Positions 32,389-43,700 of a stretch of 64,000 nt of DNA are shown here, one piece after another. Both the position numbers and the translations under genes were made by a program. Source of the stretch: Clostridia bacterium (GTDB taxonomy: Bacteria > Bacillota > Clostridia > CAKSNL01 > HGM11501). The DNA lies in contig JAFQQJ010000065.1 in assembly GCA_017411325.1 (NCBI GenBank), positions 1 to 64,000 on the forward strand, given 5' to 3'. The notes under the pieces are model-generated. The model was not told where the DNA came from and made no database searches. It was given only the letters and a program-made list of their open reading frames with translations. Positions within the stretch are counted from its first letter, which is position 1; each line of letters opens with the position of its first letter.

Positions 32389-33672
32389 TTAATTATCCTT
32401 TTTCATCCGGCATATAAATGCCCCATCGGTTTTATCCGTATCGGGATACCAGGTTTTATAGCCTGTCTCGCCGCCATCAAAGGGCGTAAGCTTAAATTCC
32501 TTATTATCCATAAGAAAGGCATTTATTACCTCTTCGTTTTCCCTTTTATCTATTGAGCAGGTACTGTAGACCAGTATTCCTCCTGCCTTAAGGCACTTAG
32601 CCTGAGCTTCAAGTATTTTTTTCTGGAGAGATGAAAAATCCTCATCCTCGCTCCTGTTCCATTTTATATCGGGACGTCTTCTTATAATCCCCGTGCCTGA
32701 GCAGGGAACATCCAAAAGCACCCTGTCGCACTTTCCGATAAGTTCTTCGTTTACCTTAGATGCATCGTGCAGATGCGTTTTTACTATATTTACAGAAAGT
32801 CTTTCTGCAGCATCTTCTATAAGTTTAAGCTTGTGCTCATATATATCGCAGGCAAAAATTTCACCCGTATTTTCCATAAGCTGTGCTATGTATGTGGTTT
32901 TTCCTCCTGGTGCCGCACAGGCATCAAGCACCGTCATTCCGGGCTTTACAGAAAGAAGCTCCGCCGTTTTTTCAAAGGGCTTTGCCTGTACCGTAAAAAG
33001 CCCCTCACAGAAACCCTCCATTTCCGAAACAGAGCCGCTGTTTTTAAGGGTTATCATATTCCCGTCCCTTGACAAAGCCACATCACCCAATTTGGAAAAA
33101 AGCTCCTCTGCCGTTATTTTAAGTGTATTTGCCCTGATTACGGTTTCAGCCTTTGCGTTTCCTGCTTCCATGATACTTTCCGCTCTTTCAAAGCCGAAAT
33201 CGCTTATAAATCGCTCAGCCATCCATAAAGGATAGGAATATTTAACGGAAAGTGCCTCGGTTTTATCTTCGGGGAACTTAAGTTCTCCGCCCCTTAATGC
33301 GTTCCTGAGTACCGCATTTACAAAGCCTGAGCTTGAAGCGTGTCCGTATCTTCTTGACAGGGTAACACTTTCGTTAACTGCGGCGGAGGACGGAACCTTA
33401 TCCATAAAGAAAATCTGATAAAGTCCCATTCTTAATATATTCTTTATAAGCACCGATATTTTTTTAAGCTTTATTTTTGAATAACGGGCTATTATATAGT
33501 CAAGATAGATGCGGTTTCTCACTGTTCCGCGCACAAGCTCGCTTAAAAAAGCGGCATCCCTTCCCGTTATCTTTTCTTTTTTGAGTTTTTCGTCGATAAG
33601 AAGGTTCATATATGCTCCCTTCTCATCAATATCGGCTAAAATCAAAAGCGCAGTCTGTCTTATTTTATCCAT
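32389..33672 (-). CDS. rsmB: 16S rRNA m5C967 methyltransferase RsmB
   Basis: Methylates cytosine 967 of 16S rRNA using SAM. The 427-residue protein has an N-terminal NusB-like RNA-binding domain (about 1-140) and the Rossmann methyltransferase domain with DACAAPGGKTTYIAQ, VLLDVPCSGTGI (with the catalytic Cys) and VYSTCSI (second Cys). GAGGT precedes the ATG. Coupled directly behind fmt. Confidence 0.95.
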   Translation of the reverse strand: MDKIRQTALLILADIDEKGAYMNLLIDEKLKKEKITGRDAAFLSELVRGTVRNRIYLDYIIARYSKIKLKKISVLIKNILRMGLYQIFFMDKVPSSAAVNESVTLSRRYGHASSSGFVNAVLRNALRGGELKFPEDKTEALSVKYSYPLWMAERFISDFGFERAESIMEAGNAKAETVIRANTLKITAEELFSKLGDVALSRDGNMITLKNSGSVSEMEGFCEGLFTVQAKPFEKTAELLSVKPGMTVLDACAAPGGKTTYIAQLMENTGEIFACDIYEHKLKLIEDAAERLSVNIVKTHLHDASKVNEELIGKCDRVLLDVPCSGTGIIRRRPDIKWNRSEDEDFSSLQKKILEAQAKCLKAGGILVYSTCSIDKRENEEVINAFLMDNKEFKLTPFDGGETGYKTWYPDTDKTDGAFICRMKKDN

Positions 33673-33675
33673 ATG

Positions 33676-34620
33676 CTATACCTCTTCGGTATATTTATCA
33701 AATGTTTTTCCGATTTCAAAGCTGTGTCCGCGTAAATAGTCTGAAGCGTTCATTTCCTTGCCGCCCTCTGCCTGAAGACGAAGTATCTTAACTGCACCTT
33801 TCCCCGCAGCAACAATAAGTCCCGCTTTGGGATCAGAAGTCAGAACCTCACCGGGCTTTCCGCTTTTATCTGAAAGCTCCGTCTCTGTAATTTTATACTT
33901 AGCACCTTCGAAATATGAATAAGCCGCGGGCCAGGGATAGGTTCCTCTTACCAGATTGTGAACCGCAAGGGCATCCTTTTCCCAGTCGATATGTCCGGTT
34001 TTAGAGGTAAGTACAGAGGCATAATTGCTCTCGCTTTCATTTTGCGTTTCCCTTGCAGCTTCACCTTTTTCTATCAGCGAAATTGTTTCCAGAAGCCCTT
34101 CTGTGCCAAGCTTCTCAAGCTTTGAAAACAGTGTCAACTGATTGTCCTTAATATCAATATCGCACTTTTTCTTAAGTATCATATCTCCCGTATCGAGTCC
34201 CTTATCCATATACATAACGGTTATTCCGGTTTCCTTTTCGCCGTCAATTATGGCTGACTGCACAGGGGATGCCCCTCTGTACTTCGGAAGAAGAGAACCG
34301 TGTACATTTATACATCCGTATTTCGGGTAATTAAGAACGTACTCCGGAAGTATTCTTCCGTATGCCACGACAACAATAAGCTCGGGCCTGTATTCATCAA
34401 GCACATTCTGAATTGCACCATCTTTGAGGCTTTCAGGCTGATACACGGGAATATTGTTGATGAGCGCACACTCTTTAACGGGAGGTGCTGTGAGTATCTT
34501 TTTCCGTCCCACGGGCTTATCTGCACGGCAAAGCACAAACAAAACCTCGTGCCCCGCCTCTATAAGAGCCTCAAGATGTGCCCTTGCAAAGTCGGGAGTT
34601 CCCATAAAGCCTATACGCAT
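33676..34620 (-). CDS. fmt: Methionyl-tRNA formyltransferase
   Basis: Formylates initiator Met-tRNA. The 314 residues contain the formyl-transferase core with MGTPDFA at the N-terminus, the catalytic segment NVHGSLLPKYRGASPVQSAI, and MDKGLDTGDMI. The C-terminal tRNA-binding domain starts near 205. AAAGGAAG lies before the ATG. It is next to def, whose product removes the formyl group. Confidence 0.97.
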   Translation of the reverse strand: MRIGFMGTPDFARAHLEALIEAGHEVLFVLCRADKPVGRKKILTAPPVKECALINNIPVYQPESLKDGAIQNVLDEYRPELIVVVAYGRILPEYVLNYPKYGCINVHGSLLPKYRGASPVQSAIIDGEKETGITVMYMDKGLDTGDMILKKKCDIDIKDNQLTLFSKLEKLGTEGLLETISLIEKGEAARETQNESESNYASVLTSKTGHIDWEKDALAVHNLVRGTYPWPAAYSYFEGAKYKITETELSDKSGKPGEVLTSDPKAGLIVAAGKGAVKILRLQAEGGKEMNASDYLRGHSFEIGKTFDKYTEEV

Positions 34621-34635
34621 AAAAATCTTCCTTTC

Positions 34636-35097
34636 TTATTCCGCGTCGGGATCAACAAAGCGCTCAACCTTCTCGACAAAGGCATGACCGTCAAGATGCT
34701 CTATTTCGTGGCAGAAAGCCCTTGCAAGAAGCTCCCGTCCCTCTAAAATCTGCTCGTTTCCAAATCTGTCAAGCGCCTTTACCTTAACGTAATTAGGTCT
34801 TGTAACGATGCCCCACTGACCGGGGAAGCTTAAGCATCCTTCTGTTCCTGTCTGGCTGTCCTTCGTTTCAATGATGACGGGATTGATAAGCTCCATAATT
34901 CCGTCCCCGACATCAATTACAACTACTCTTTTAAGTATGCCGACCTGCACAGCCGCAAGACCTACGCCGTTGGCTTCATACATAGTATCCGCCATATCAT
35001 CAAGAAGAGTGTGAAGTCTTTCATCAAAATCCGTTACCTCTCTTGACTTTTTATAAAGCACCTCGTCGGGTGTTTTTCTTATTTCTCTTATTGCCAT
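34636..35097 (-). CDS. def: Peptide deformylase
   Basis: A metalloenzyme that removes the N-formyl group from new proteins. In 153 residues all three family motifs are present: [17 protein letters not shown] (metal Cys) and HEIEHLDG (metal His pair and catalytic Glu). AGGAGG precedes the ATG. Gene order priA-def-fmt is standard. Confidence 0.97.
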   Translation of the reverse strand: MAIREIRKTPDEVLYKKSREVTDFDERLHTLLDDMADTMYEANGVGLAAVQVGILKRVVVIDVGDGIMELINPVIIETKDSQTGTEGCLSFPGQWGIVTRPNYVKVKALDRFGNEQILEGRELLARAFCHEIEHLDGHAFVEKVERFVDPDAE

Positions 35098-35105
35098 AAA
35101 TCCTC

Positions 35106-37535
35106 CTACAGCATACTTCCCGGATTAATTTCGAGACTGAGTCTCACATTTTTATCCCTATGTCCCAAATAAATATCCTTAAGAAGCATTCTTACGTTAT
35201 CATCTGCACTGATTTTTATCCAGTATCTCCATCTGTAGCGCCCCTTGATTCTTGATAAAGGAGCCGGCATAGATGAATATTTCGAAAACTTTATGCCTTT
35301 AAGAATCTCTTCTGCCATTTTCTCCGACTCCCTGCAGGCTTTTTCCGCAAGTGAGTTATCTTCGGATGAAAAAACGAAGGACACTATATCGGAAAAAGGC
35401 GGATAGAGAAACATTTCTCTGTAGGCTATTTCATTTTCGTAAAAGGCCTCGTAATTCTGAGTCCTTGCCATTTTAATTACATCGTTATCGGGAGTGTAGG
35501 TCTGAATAACAGCCCTTCCCTCTTTTACTCCTCTGCCTGCCCTTCCGCAGACCTGGGTTATAAGGTCAAAGGTTCTCTCCGATGCCCTGTAATCGTCAAT
35601 GTTAAGCGACATATCAGCCGCCATAACTCCGACCAGGGAAATATCAGGAAAGTCAAGTCCCTTTGATACCATCTGTGTTCCAAGGAGAATATCGATTTTT
35701 TCTTCGCTGAAGGTCTTAAGTATTCTTTCGTGGCTTCCCTTTCTGGAAGTTGTATCAACATCCATACGGATAGTGCTTGCAGAGGGAAAGGTTTTCTTTA
35801 TTTCCTCCTCCAGCTTCTGGGTTCCTGCACCGAAATAGCGCACATGGCTTCCTTTACACTCCGGGCAGGTTTTTATAACACGGGTTTTATATCCGCAGTA
35901 GTGGCATTGAAGGCTTTCCTCTGTTTTGTGATAGGTAAGGGCAATACTGCATTCGGGACAGCTTACCACATATCCGCAGTCACGGCAGGATACAAAGGTC
36001 GAAAACCCTCTTCTGTTGAGAAAAAGAACCGTCTGCTCCCCCGATTCAATATTTTTTGCAATTTCATCCCGAAGCTGCGACGAAATCATACTGCGGTTTC
36101 CCGAAGCAAGCTCCTTTCGCATATCAGAAATTTTAACATCAGGAAGCTTCGCCTCGTTATAGCGTTTTGTCATTTTAAGCATCTTATATTCGCCGCGCAT
36201 CGCCTTATAATAGCTTGCTATATCGGGAGTTGCCGATGCCAGAAGCAAAGGAGCTTTGTTCATACGACACCTTTCCTTCGCTATCTCCCTTGCGTCATAT
36301 CTCGGAGATTGCTCCGACTTATAGGTGTTTTCGTGTTCTTCATCAACGATGATTATTCCGATGTCGGAAAGCGGTGCAAATACAGCGGAACGTGCACCAA
36401 CCACAACTTTTGCCTCGCCGTTTTTTATTCTCTTCCACTCGTCAAGCCTTTCGCCCCGGGAAAGTACGCTGTGAAGTATGGCGATTTTTTCACCGAATCT
36501 TCCTATAAAACGGTCTGTCATCTGTGGCGTCAGCGATATTTCGGGAACTAAAACGATTGCTGTTTTTCCCTTTTCAAGCACCCTTTCAATGGTCTGCATA
36601 AAGACCTCTGTTTTACCGCTTCCGGTTACGCCGTGAAGCAGAAAGGTGTCACTTTTTTCGCTTTCAACTGCATCTTTAAGAACTTCAAGTACAGCTTCCT
36701 GTTCCTTTGTCGGAGCAAGCTTTTCCGTCTTTTTAACACTTTTACCCAAAAAGGGATTTCTTCTTTTTGATACATCGTAAATCTCTGCAATCCCTTTTTC
36801 GGAAAGTGCCTTTACGGCACCCGACGTAATTTTATCCATCTCACAAAGCTCCGAAAGACTTAAAGGTCCGCAAAGTAAAGCCTTTGCCGCTTTCATCTGA
36901 GATACGGCACGGCTTCCCAGTATTTTTGAAAATTCGCTTTCCGGCTTTAAGAGTCTTACATATTTTCTTTTAAGTTCACCCACGGTTTTAACCGAAACCG
37001 CTTCCTTCTCGATAAAGCCCTTTTCCAAAAGAGCTTTTACAGAACCAAGCGTTTCCCTTCCGAAAACCGCTTTAAGGCTCTCAAGGGATGCTTCTCCCCC
37101 AGCCTCGTAAAGATATGCAAGTATTCTTTCCTGATTTACGGAATGAACTTCTGCCGTTTTTGCCGCTTCCGTTATTCTCACGGCGATATCTTCTTTAGAG
37201 AAAGTACCGGGAGGGCACATAAGCTTAAGACATTCGTGGAAGGATGCCACATACATCTTCTGCATATATGCGGCAAGATGGATTTCCTTTTCTCCTACCA
37301 CAGGATTTTCGTTTGTAATTTTGAGTATGCTTTTAAGCTTATACTCTGATTTTTCGTTGCTTATGCCTATAACAATCCCGTCCTTTTTCGTTCCTCCGAA
37401 GGGAACGGAAACGGTATGTCCGACTCTGAGAATCCCTTTAAGCTCTTCGGGAATTTTATAATCGAAAGTCTTATCAAGAGACATAAGTCCGGTATCAACG
37501 GATACCTTTGCCAAAACCTCTGCTTTTGCAGTCAT
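35106..37535 (-). CDS. priA: Primosomal protein N', replication restart helicase PriA
   Basis: Restarts stalled replication forks. The 809-residue protein has the N-terminal DNA 3'-end-binding region, a helicase core with [13 protein letters not shown] (Walker A) and DEEHENTYK (motif II), and [11 protein letters not shown] zinc-binding insertion carries four CXXC pairs ([13 protein letters not shown] through TCPEC), then the C-terminal helicase lobe with QVCGRAGR. The start follows the rpoZ stop with no strong ribosome site, suggesting coupling. Confidence 0.96.
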   Translation of the reverse strand: MTAKAEVLAKVSVDTGLMSLDKTFDYKIPEELKGILRVGHTVSVPFGGTKKDGIVIGISNEKSEYKLKSILKITNENPVVGEKEIHLAAYMQKMYVASFHECLKLMCPPGTFSKEDIAVRITEAAKTAEVHSVNQERILAYLYEAGGEASLESLKAVFGRETLGSVKALLEKGFIEKEAVSVKTVGELKRKYVRLLKPESEFSKILGSRAVSQMKAAKALLCGPLSLSELCEMDKITSGAVKALSEKGIAEIYDVSKRRNPFLGKSVKKTEKLAPTKEQEAVLEVLKDAVESEKSDTFLLHGVTGSGKTEVFMQTIERVLEKGKTAIVLVPEISLTPQMTDRFIGRFGEKIAILHSVLSRGERLDEWKRIKNGEAKVVVGARSAVFAPLSDIGIIIVDEEHENTYKSEQSPRYDAREIAKERCRMNKAPLLLASATPDIASYYKAMRGEYKMLKMTKRYNEAKLPDVKISDMRKELASGNRSMISSQLRDEIAKNIESGEQTVLFLNRRGFSTFVSCRDCGYVVSCPECSIALTYHKTEESLQCHYCGYKTRVIKTCPECKGSHVRYFGAGTQKLEEEIKKTFPSASTIRMDVDTTSRKGSHERILKTFSEEKIDILLGTQMVSKGLDFPDISLVGVMAADMSLNIDDYRASERTFDLITQVCGRAGRGVKEGRAVIQTYTPDNDVIKMARTQNYEAFYENEIAYREMFLYPPFSDIVSFVFSSEDNSLAEKACRESEKMAEEILKGIKFSKYSSMPAPLSRIKGRYRWRYWIKISADDNVRMLLKDIYLGHRDKNVRLSLEINPGSML

Positions 37536-37538
37536 AGC

Positions 37539-37739
37539 TTATTTTGAAAAATCTATCTTGCCCTCGTAAATTTCTTCAACAGCAATAGTTACGGGCTTTT
37601 CTGACTTGGTTTCAATCAGAGGCTCCTGGGGATTTTCCTTATCCTCAAGCTCTCTCGCTCTTTTTGCCGCTGCAATAACAACGCTGTAGCGGCTGTCATA
37701 CTTCTTCATAAGTTCATCAACAGAAGGATATATCATCAT
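37539..37739 (-). CDS. rpoZ: RNA polymerase omega subunit
   Basis: A small subunit that stabilises RNA polymerase. The 66 residues include MMIYPSVDELMKKYDSRYSVVIAAAKRAREL, the conserved omega helix region, and KPVTIAVEEIYEGKI. Lies between gmk and priA, the usual place in Clostridia. Confidence 0.93.
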   Translation of the reverse strand: MMIYPSVDELMKKYDSRYSVVIAAAKRARELEDKENPQEPLIETKSEKPVTIAVEEIYEGKIDFSK

Positions 37740-37762
37740 AATAAAAACTTCCTTTCAATTTT

Positions 37763-38377
37763 TCAGTTATTTTTAATTTTTTCAATTTCTTCTTTATTGT
37801 TTTTTACCAAAAGGGATCCTGCATTAATTATTGTTTCAAGATTCTCTATTGCCTCTTCGAGATTGTCGTTTACGATTATGTAATCGTAGTCCTTTATCTT
37901 TTCATATTCCTCAAGGGCGCGGGCCATTCTCTTTTCAATTGCCGCAATAGCAACCTCATTTCCCGCATCTCTTGTTTCAAGCCTCTGCTTAAGCTCTCGG
38001 AATGAAGGCGGCACTACAAACACCAAAACCGCATCGGGATAGCGGCGCTTTGCCTGGAAAGCTCCTCCCACTTCAATTTCAAGGATTGTGCTTTTCCCTT
38101 CTTCCATCGCACTGAGTACGGGGGAAAGCGGAGTGCCGTAATAATTTCCCACATAGCATTCCCATTCAAGGAAATAGTTTTCTTCAATTTTCTTTTTAAA
38201 TTCCTCTTCGGAGATATAATGATAGCTCTTTCCCGGGATTTCTCCCTCTCTCGGTGCTCTTGTCGTGCAGGAAACAGATAAAAACATATCGCTTCTCTTT
38301 TCAACAACCGCCTTCACTATCGTTCCTTTTCCTACTCCCGAAGGCCCTGATACGATTATAACACTACCCTTAGCCAT
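37763..38377 (-). CDS. gmk: Guanylate kinase
   Basis: Phosphorylates GMP to GDP. The 204 residues start [20 protein letters not shown], the P-loop, and include the GMP-binding [11 protein letters not shown] and [10 protein letters not shown] segments and [16 protein letters not shown]. The ATG at 38377 is 9 bases after GAGGAGG. An in-frame ATG further up lies inside remA and is rejected. It overlaps the remA end by 8 bases. Confidence 0.96.
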   Translation of the reverse strand: MAKGSVIIVSGPSGVGKGTIVKAVVEKRSDMFLSVSCTTRAPREGEIPGKSYHYISEEEFKKKIEENYFLEWECYVGNYYGTPLSPVLSAMEEGKSTILEIEVGGAFQAKRRYPDAVLVFVVPPSFRELKQRLETRDAGNEVAIAAIEKRMARALEEYEKIKDYDYIIVNDNLEEAIENLETIINAGSLLVKNNKEEIEKIKNN

Positions 38378-38627
38378 CCTGCTCTTCCTCCTCTGATGCA
38401 TCAAATCTGTGGGCTATGGTGTCCGGCTGAAGTGAGCTTGTCACCACATGATCAGAGTCTGTTATTATAACAGCTCTAGTCCTTCTTCCGTAGGTGGCAT
38501 CAATCAGCTTCCCTCTTTCCCTTGCATCCTGAACCAGTCGTTTAACGGGTGCCGATTCGGGCGAAACCACCGCCACAACATGGGCTGCGTTAACAATATT
38601 TCCGAAACCGATATTTATAATTTTCAT
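38370..38627 (-). CDS. remA: RemA family extracellular matrix regulator
   Basis: An 85-residue protein of the RemA/DUF370 family. In Bacillus subtilis it binds DNA at matrix (biofilm) and osmoprotection promoters. The conserved stretch [23 protein letters not shown] and the [23 protein letters not shown] segment identify it. Its acidic C-terminus overlaps gmk. In Clostridia it lies between yicC and gmk, as here; its targets are not visible. Confidence 0.92.
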   Translation of the reverse strand: MKIINIGFGNIVNAAHVVAVVSPESAPVKRLVQDARERGKLIDATYGRRTRAVIITDSDHVVTSSLQPDTIAHRFDASEEEEQDG

Positions 38628-38638
38628 ATCAATTCCCC

Positions 38639-39517
38639 TTATTCAATATTCTGAATCTGTTCACGCATTTTTTCTATTTCAGTCTTCATTTCAACAACCA
38701 TCTTTGTGGTTGTAACATCATTGGACTTAGAGCCCGTAGTGTTTACCTCACGGTTGATTTCCTGAACAAGAAAGTCAAGCTTTCTGCCTGCGGGGGCATT
38801 CCCGCCTATAATTGCCGAAAGCTCCTTGACGTGGCTTCCCAAACGTACCATTTCCTCATCCACATTAACTCTGTCAGTAAAAATTGCAACCTCATTCAAG
38901 AGCCTTGCCTCGTCAACGGGTACCTTGCCGAGTATTTCCTCCATACCTTCTCTTAAGCGCTTAGCATATTCCTCAACGATTAAAGGTGCTCTTTCTCTGA
39001 TTTTTGCAACATAGCCCTCAATAACCCTGCCCTTTTCAAGAAGGTCGGAACCTAAGCGTGCGCCCTCTTCCTTACGCATTGTATCATATAAATTGAGAGC
39101 CTTTCTGAATACCGAAAGTACATCGGCTGTAAGCTCTTCCTCGTCAACAGGAGGCTTATCAACCTTGAACATATCCGGAAATCTCGCAATAGCGGTAACA
39201 GTAACGTCGTTTTCAACCCCAAGGTTTTCAGCCAAATCCTTAAGCTCTGAAAGATAGCTTTTCGCAAGCTCCTTATTGGCACTTACCATCACGCTGTCTT
39301 CGTTGTAATCCACAATACTCAGGTAAATATCCACCTTACCGCGCTTTACCACCTCTGATGCTTCTTTTCTCAAAACATCCTCCAAAAAGCCGTACTGGCG
39401 GGGAACCTTTACTGTAAAATCAGTATAGCGGTGATTGACGGATCTTATCTCCGCGCTGATTTTTCTCATATTCAATGTGTCTTCAAAATGGCCGTAGCCT
39501 GTCATACTCTTAATCAT
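38639..39517 (-). CDS. yicC: YicC family endoribonuclease
   Basis: A 292-residue member of the YicC/YloC family. Proteins of this family have been described as endoribonucleases that affect stationary-phase growth. The N-terminal [15 protein letters not shown] and the C-terminal [22 protein letters not shown] block are diagnostic. GAGGAAG precedes the ATG. It is the first gene of the run into remA-gmk-rpoZ-priA, separated from the upstream lipoprotein gene by hairpins. Confidence 0.93.
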   Translation of the reverse strand: MIKSMTGYGHFEDTLNMRKISAEIRSVNHRYTDFTVKVPRQYGFLEDVLRKEASEVVKRGKVDIYLSIVDYNEDSVMVSANKELAKSYLSELKDLAENLGVENDVTVTAIARFPDMFKVDKPPVDEEELTADVLSVFRKALNLYDTMRKEEGARLGSDLLEKGRVIEGYVAKIRERAPLIVEEYAKRLREGMEEILGKVPVDEARLLNEVAIFTDRVNVDEEMVRLGSHVKELSAIIGGNAPAGRKLDFLVQEINREVNTTGSKSNDVTTTKMVVEMKTEIEKMREQIQNIE

Positions 39518-39543
39518 TTTTCTTCCTCCGATACAGTAAAGAC

Positions 39544-39586
39544 AGCCTCAAAGAAAAGGCTGAAAGGGGCGTTTAAAGCGCCCCTT
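39544..39586 (-). terminator. Terminator region after the PpiC-type lipoprotein gene
   Basis: Two adjacent hairpins: an 8-bp G/C-rich stem (39564-39571 with 39579-39586), then CAGCC/GGCTG (39544-39562). The T run after the first is weak, so termination may be partial and allow read-through into yicC. Confidence 0.55.
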
Positions 39587-39601
39587 AGTATTTTACTTAT
39601 T

Positions 39602-40726
39602 TCAGTCCTTGATTACGGTAAGCTTTACGCCCTTTATCTTGGATTCATTTTTAACCACTTCTGATTCGGCAGCCTCCGCTTCAATATAAGCTTCATAAGC
39701 ATCAGCTGCAAGAGTTGATTCTATAACAGCGGTAAGGTTTTCTGCATTATCCGCAAAATAGTTTGCAGGCATTTCATATCTCTTTATAATGTGATATCCT
39801 TCATAGCTTCCGCCTGTAACAAGTACAGCCTCTTTTGTATAATCGCCTACTGCAAGAGCCTTGGAAGCATCTTCAAATGCGGGATTTCCGAAATCGCCTT
39901 CCTTAAAGATATATCCCTCTTCTCCGCCGTTTATGTTTCCTTCTGCATCAACGTCGCTTGAGTAAGCATTCATGAGAGCCTCGAAGTCTCCTCCGGATGC
40001 AAGACCTCCGAGAATTTCATCAGCCTTCTTCTTTGCATCGTCAAGAGTTTCAATTCCTTCATCTCCAACCTTAACAAGGATGTGCTTAACTCTCATATAG
40101 TTTTCGTTGAAGTATGCCTCTATTGCCTCGGGAGCAACTTCATTTTCCTCAGCGTGCTTTTCAGCCAGCTTGTTGGAAAGCATTATCTTAACCCAGAGAT
40201 CTTCAAGCTGATTTGCCGTAAGGTTGATTTTTCCGAGTGCATCGTCAAAGGAGGACTTTGAACCTGTTACACCGTAAAGACTGGACTTAGCTGTGCTGAT
40301 TGAAGCAAGTTCTTCCTCTGTAAGAGCAATCTCCTTTTCTGCCGCCATATCCTCTGCAACATAAAGCTTTGTAAGTTCTGCAAACACAGCTTCCTTCAAA
40401 GCTTCACCAACGGTTGTTTCTCCGTAAGATAAATCCCAGAGCTTTTCGCCTTCAGCAGGAGTGGGAGCTGATGCTAAAATGTCAGAAATTGCATTGTATA
40501 CCATTGATGCTGTATAGGAATCATACATTGCAATCATTGTAAGTGCATCTTCCGCATCCATAACGCCCAGATACATTTCTGCGATTTTAACAGAATACTT
40601 ATATACTCCAAGAGGAATATCTTTTCCGTTTACGCTTCCTGCCTTTGCCACATTTACAACTGTGCAGCCCACCATCATGGTAAGTGCAAGTGCAAGGCAT
40701 AAAATCATTTTAATAGTTTTCTTCAT
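39602..40726 (-). CDS. PpiC/PrsA-type peptidyl-prolyl isomerase lipoprotein
   Basis: A 374-residue exported lipoprotein that probably helps fold secreted proteins on the outer face of the membrane. The signal peptide ends in the lipobox MVGC with Cys21. A SurA-like helical part (about 25-215) surrounds the parvulin domain (about 218-330), marked by MRVKHILVK, ADEILGGLASGGDFEALMNAYSSD, GGEEGYIFKEGDFG and GYHIIKRYE. A C-terminal helix follows. In this genome region rich in secreted proteins, it may serve the extracellular proteins broadly. Confidence 0.88.
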   Translation of the reverse strand: MKKTIKMILCLALALTMMVGCTVVNVAKAGSVNGKDIPLGVYKYSVKIAEMYLGVMDAEDALTMIAMYDSYTASMVYNAISDILASAPTPAEGEKLWDLSYGETTVGEALKEAVFAELTKLYVAEDMAAEKEIALTEEELASISTAKSSLYGVTGSKSSFDDALGKINLTANQLEDLWVKIMLSNKLAEKHAEENEVAPEAIEAYFNENYMRVKHILVKVGDEGIETLDDAKKKADEILGGLASGGDFEALMNAYSSDVDAEGNINGGEEGYIFKEGDFGNPAFEDASKALAVGDYTKEAVLVTGGSYEGYHIIKRYEMPANYFADNAENLTAVIESTLAADAYEAYIEAEAAESEVVKNESKIKGVKLTVIKD

Positions 40727-40789
40727 TTTGATACAACCCTTTCTGTTTTATGTTTATTAAATTCTTTGCTGATATAACATTATACTATA

Positions 40790-43700
40790 TTATCCGTTAC
40801 ATTTCAAGTTTTGTAATACTTTTTTAACAAACTCCAGCGTATCTGCTTCGTTCAGATCTCCGCATCTTATGAAAATACAAGGTCTTCCCGTTGATGCAAA
40901 CATCACTTTCCCTCGGAAAACGCCGTTTAATCCCGCAATTGCAGAAGGAATATCCCTGAAATTCTCCGACGGATAAATCAGAATTCTTTCGTTCTTTTTT
41001 CCTATTTCACTGATTCCCATTTTTCTTGCCTCGGAACGTATCATGGCAACATCTATGAGCATTTTTGCAGCCTTCGGGATATCTCCGAAACGGTCTTCAA
41101 GTTCTTCCTCCACAAGATAGCTGTCGGAAAGATCAATTATCCCCGCAATCTTTTTATACATCTGTATTCTTGTATTTCCGTCCGAGATATAGCTTTCCGG
41201 GATATATGCCGATATATCAAGATCAACCAGGCATTCCTCTTTTTCCGAAACCGCTTCTCCTCTTGCCTCCGCTACAGCTTCTGTAAGAAGATTGCAGTAA
41301 ACCTCATAGCCGACACTCATCATAAAGCCCGACTGCTCAGGTCCCAAAATATTTCCCGCACCGCGAAGCTCAAGATCCCTCATTGCGATTCTGAAGCCTG
41401 AGCCGAACTCCGTAAACTCCCTTATAGCCTTTAATCTCTTTTCCGAAATCTCTGAAATCACCTTATCCTTCCTGTAGGTGAGATATGCATAGGCAAGGCG
41501 GCTTGACCGTCCGACTCTTCCCCTGAGCTGATAAAGCTGAGAAAGTCCCATTCTGTCGGCTTCTTCAATTATAATTGTGTTTACATTTGGAATATCAAGA
41601 CCTGTTTCTATTATGGTGGTACAAACGAGAATATCAATTTCTCCTTCCACCATCCTCATCATAATGTCCTCAAGCTCACTTTCATTCATCTGCCCGTGTC
41701 CTACCGCCACATTGGCATCGGGAAAGCTTTGCTTTATTTTTTCGGCAACCTTATATATTCCCGTCACCCTGTTATAAAGATAGTAAACCTGTCCGGAACG
41801 GCTGAGTTCTCTTTCTATTGCCTCATTTACAACCGCCTCGTTATATTCCATTGCAAAGGTCTGCACCGGAAGTCTGTCCTCCGGAGGCATTGAAAGCACA
41901 CTCATATCCCTTATGCCGATCATAGCCATATTAAGGCTTCGGGGAATTGGGGTTGCCGAAAGGGAAAGAACATCAATATTCTTCTTAAGCTCCTTTATCG
42001 CTTCCTTGTGCCCTACGCCAAAGCGCTGCTCCTCGTCAATTATAAGCATTCCCAGATCCTTAAATTCCACATCCTTTGATAAGATTCTGTGGGTTCCGAT
42101 TAAAATGTCAACCTCTCCTCTTTTTGTACGGCGGATAATATCCTCCTGGGCTTTTTTACTCTTAAAACGGCTTAGCATCTCCACCGTAATCGGATAGTTT
42201 TTCATACGTTCGGAAAAGTTCGCATACTGCTGTGCGGCAAGCACTGTCGTGGGAACAAGGTAGGCAACCTGCTTACTGTCGCATACGCACTTGAAGGCAC
42301 CGCGCATGGCAACCTCGGTTTTTCCGAAGCCCACATCGCCAAGGAGCAGTCTGTCCATACATTTATCCGACTCCATATCGTCCTTCATTTCTGCTATAGA
42401 GCGCTTCTGATCCTCCGTCTCCTCATAAATAAATTCTTCTTCAAAGGCTCTTTGCCACTCATCGTCTGCGGGGAAGCTGTGTCCTTTAAGAGTGCTTCGC
42501 TCGGAATAAAGCTTAACCAGCTTTTCAGCCAGCTCGAACACGTTTTTCTTTACATTGGATTTCGTTCTCTTCCACTCGGCACCGCCAAGCTTATTGAGCT
42601 TCACACCTCTCTTTTCTCCATCTGACTCGGCAAGGGAGCTTTTATATTTATGGAGCATATCAAGCTGTGTTGCCGGAACATACAAAACATCGTCTCCGTG
42701 ATAGGAAATTTTCAGATATTCCTTTATGCATCCCGCGGCATTGATTTTCTGCATACCCATAAATCTTCCGATACCGTGGGTTTCGTGTACAACATAGTCC
42801 CCCGCCGAAAGCTCCGTAAAGCTTGTAAGCTCCGAAGCATTTTTAAGCTTTCTCCTATATTTTTTCTTTTCAAATGAAAGCATCTGCCTGTCGCTTATAA
42901 CAACCGTATTTATGAGAGGATATTCATATCCCCCCGAAAAGCTTCCGTGCAGGAGCAAAACAATTCCGCGCTCAGGAAGGGCCGAATCGTCCGTAGAGGT
43001 GCTTATTCCTTTTTCAAAAAGAACCTCTGAAATTGCTTTAATCCTCTCTTTACTTCCTGCCATAACGATGATTCTGAATTTTCGTTCCCTGTAATAGAGA
43101 ATATCGTCGGTCAGCATTTCCGTATTGCCGTTATAAGGCTGCATAGACTTTACGGTAATGCTTAAAAGCTCCTTTGGCCTGAAGTCGGGAGTTGCAAGAG
43201 ATAATGCCGCAAGAGACAGAATCTGTCTTTTCGATATTTCCGCCATCAGGCAGGCATAGTCGTTAATGTATTTATCCTTCTTTTCTTTAAGAAGGTCATT
43301 TTCCATAAGAGTTTTAACCCGTTCTGCCACATCTTCCTTAATCGCCTTTGCCTGCTCGCTGACTCTAACCGGCTCATCAAAGCAGAAAAGCCAGTCCTCA
43401 GGGATATAGCTTAAAATCGAACCGGTTTCGTCAATATCTTCAGCCGGAATAATTTTCACACCGTCTGCCCTTTCCGTAGAAAGCTGACTTTCCGGATCAA
43501 AATACCGTATGGTATCAATTTCATCCCCGAAAAATTCCATTCTGACCGGATAATCGGAATCCGGGGAAAATATATCGAGGATTCCTCCTCGCAGGGCAAA
43601 GTTTCCCTTTGCTTCAACCGTATCGCATCTGACATACCCTATCCCGGCAAGCTTTTTGCAAAGCTCCGGCAGGTCATACTCATCACCGGGTGCAAAGGAA

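Noticed and set aside
35730..36551. Open frame of 273 codons on the plus strand
   Set aside because: It lies antisense within priA, has no ribosome site, and its protein is low in recognisable structure; it is a shadow of priA codon use.
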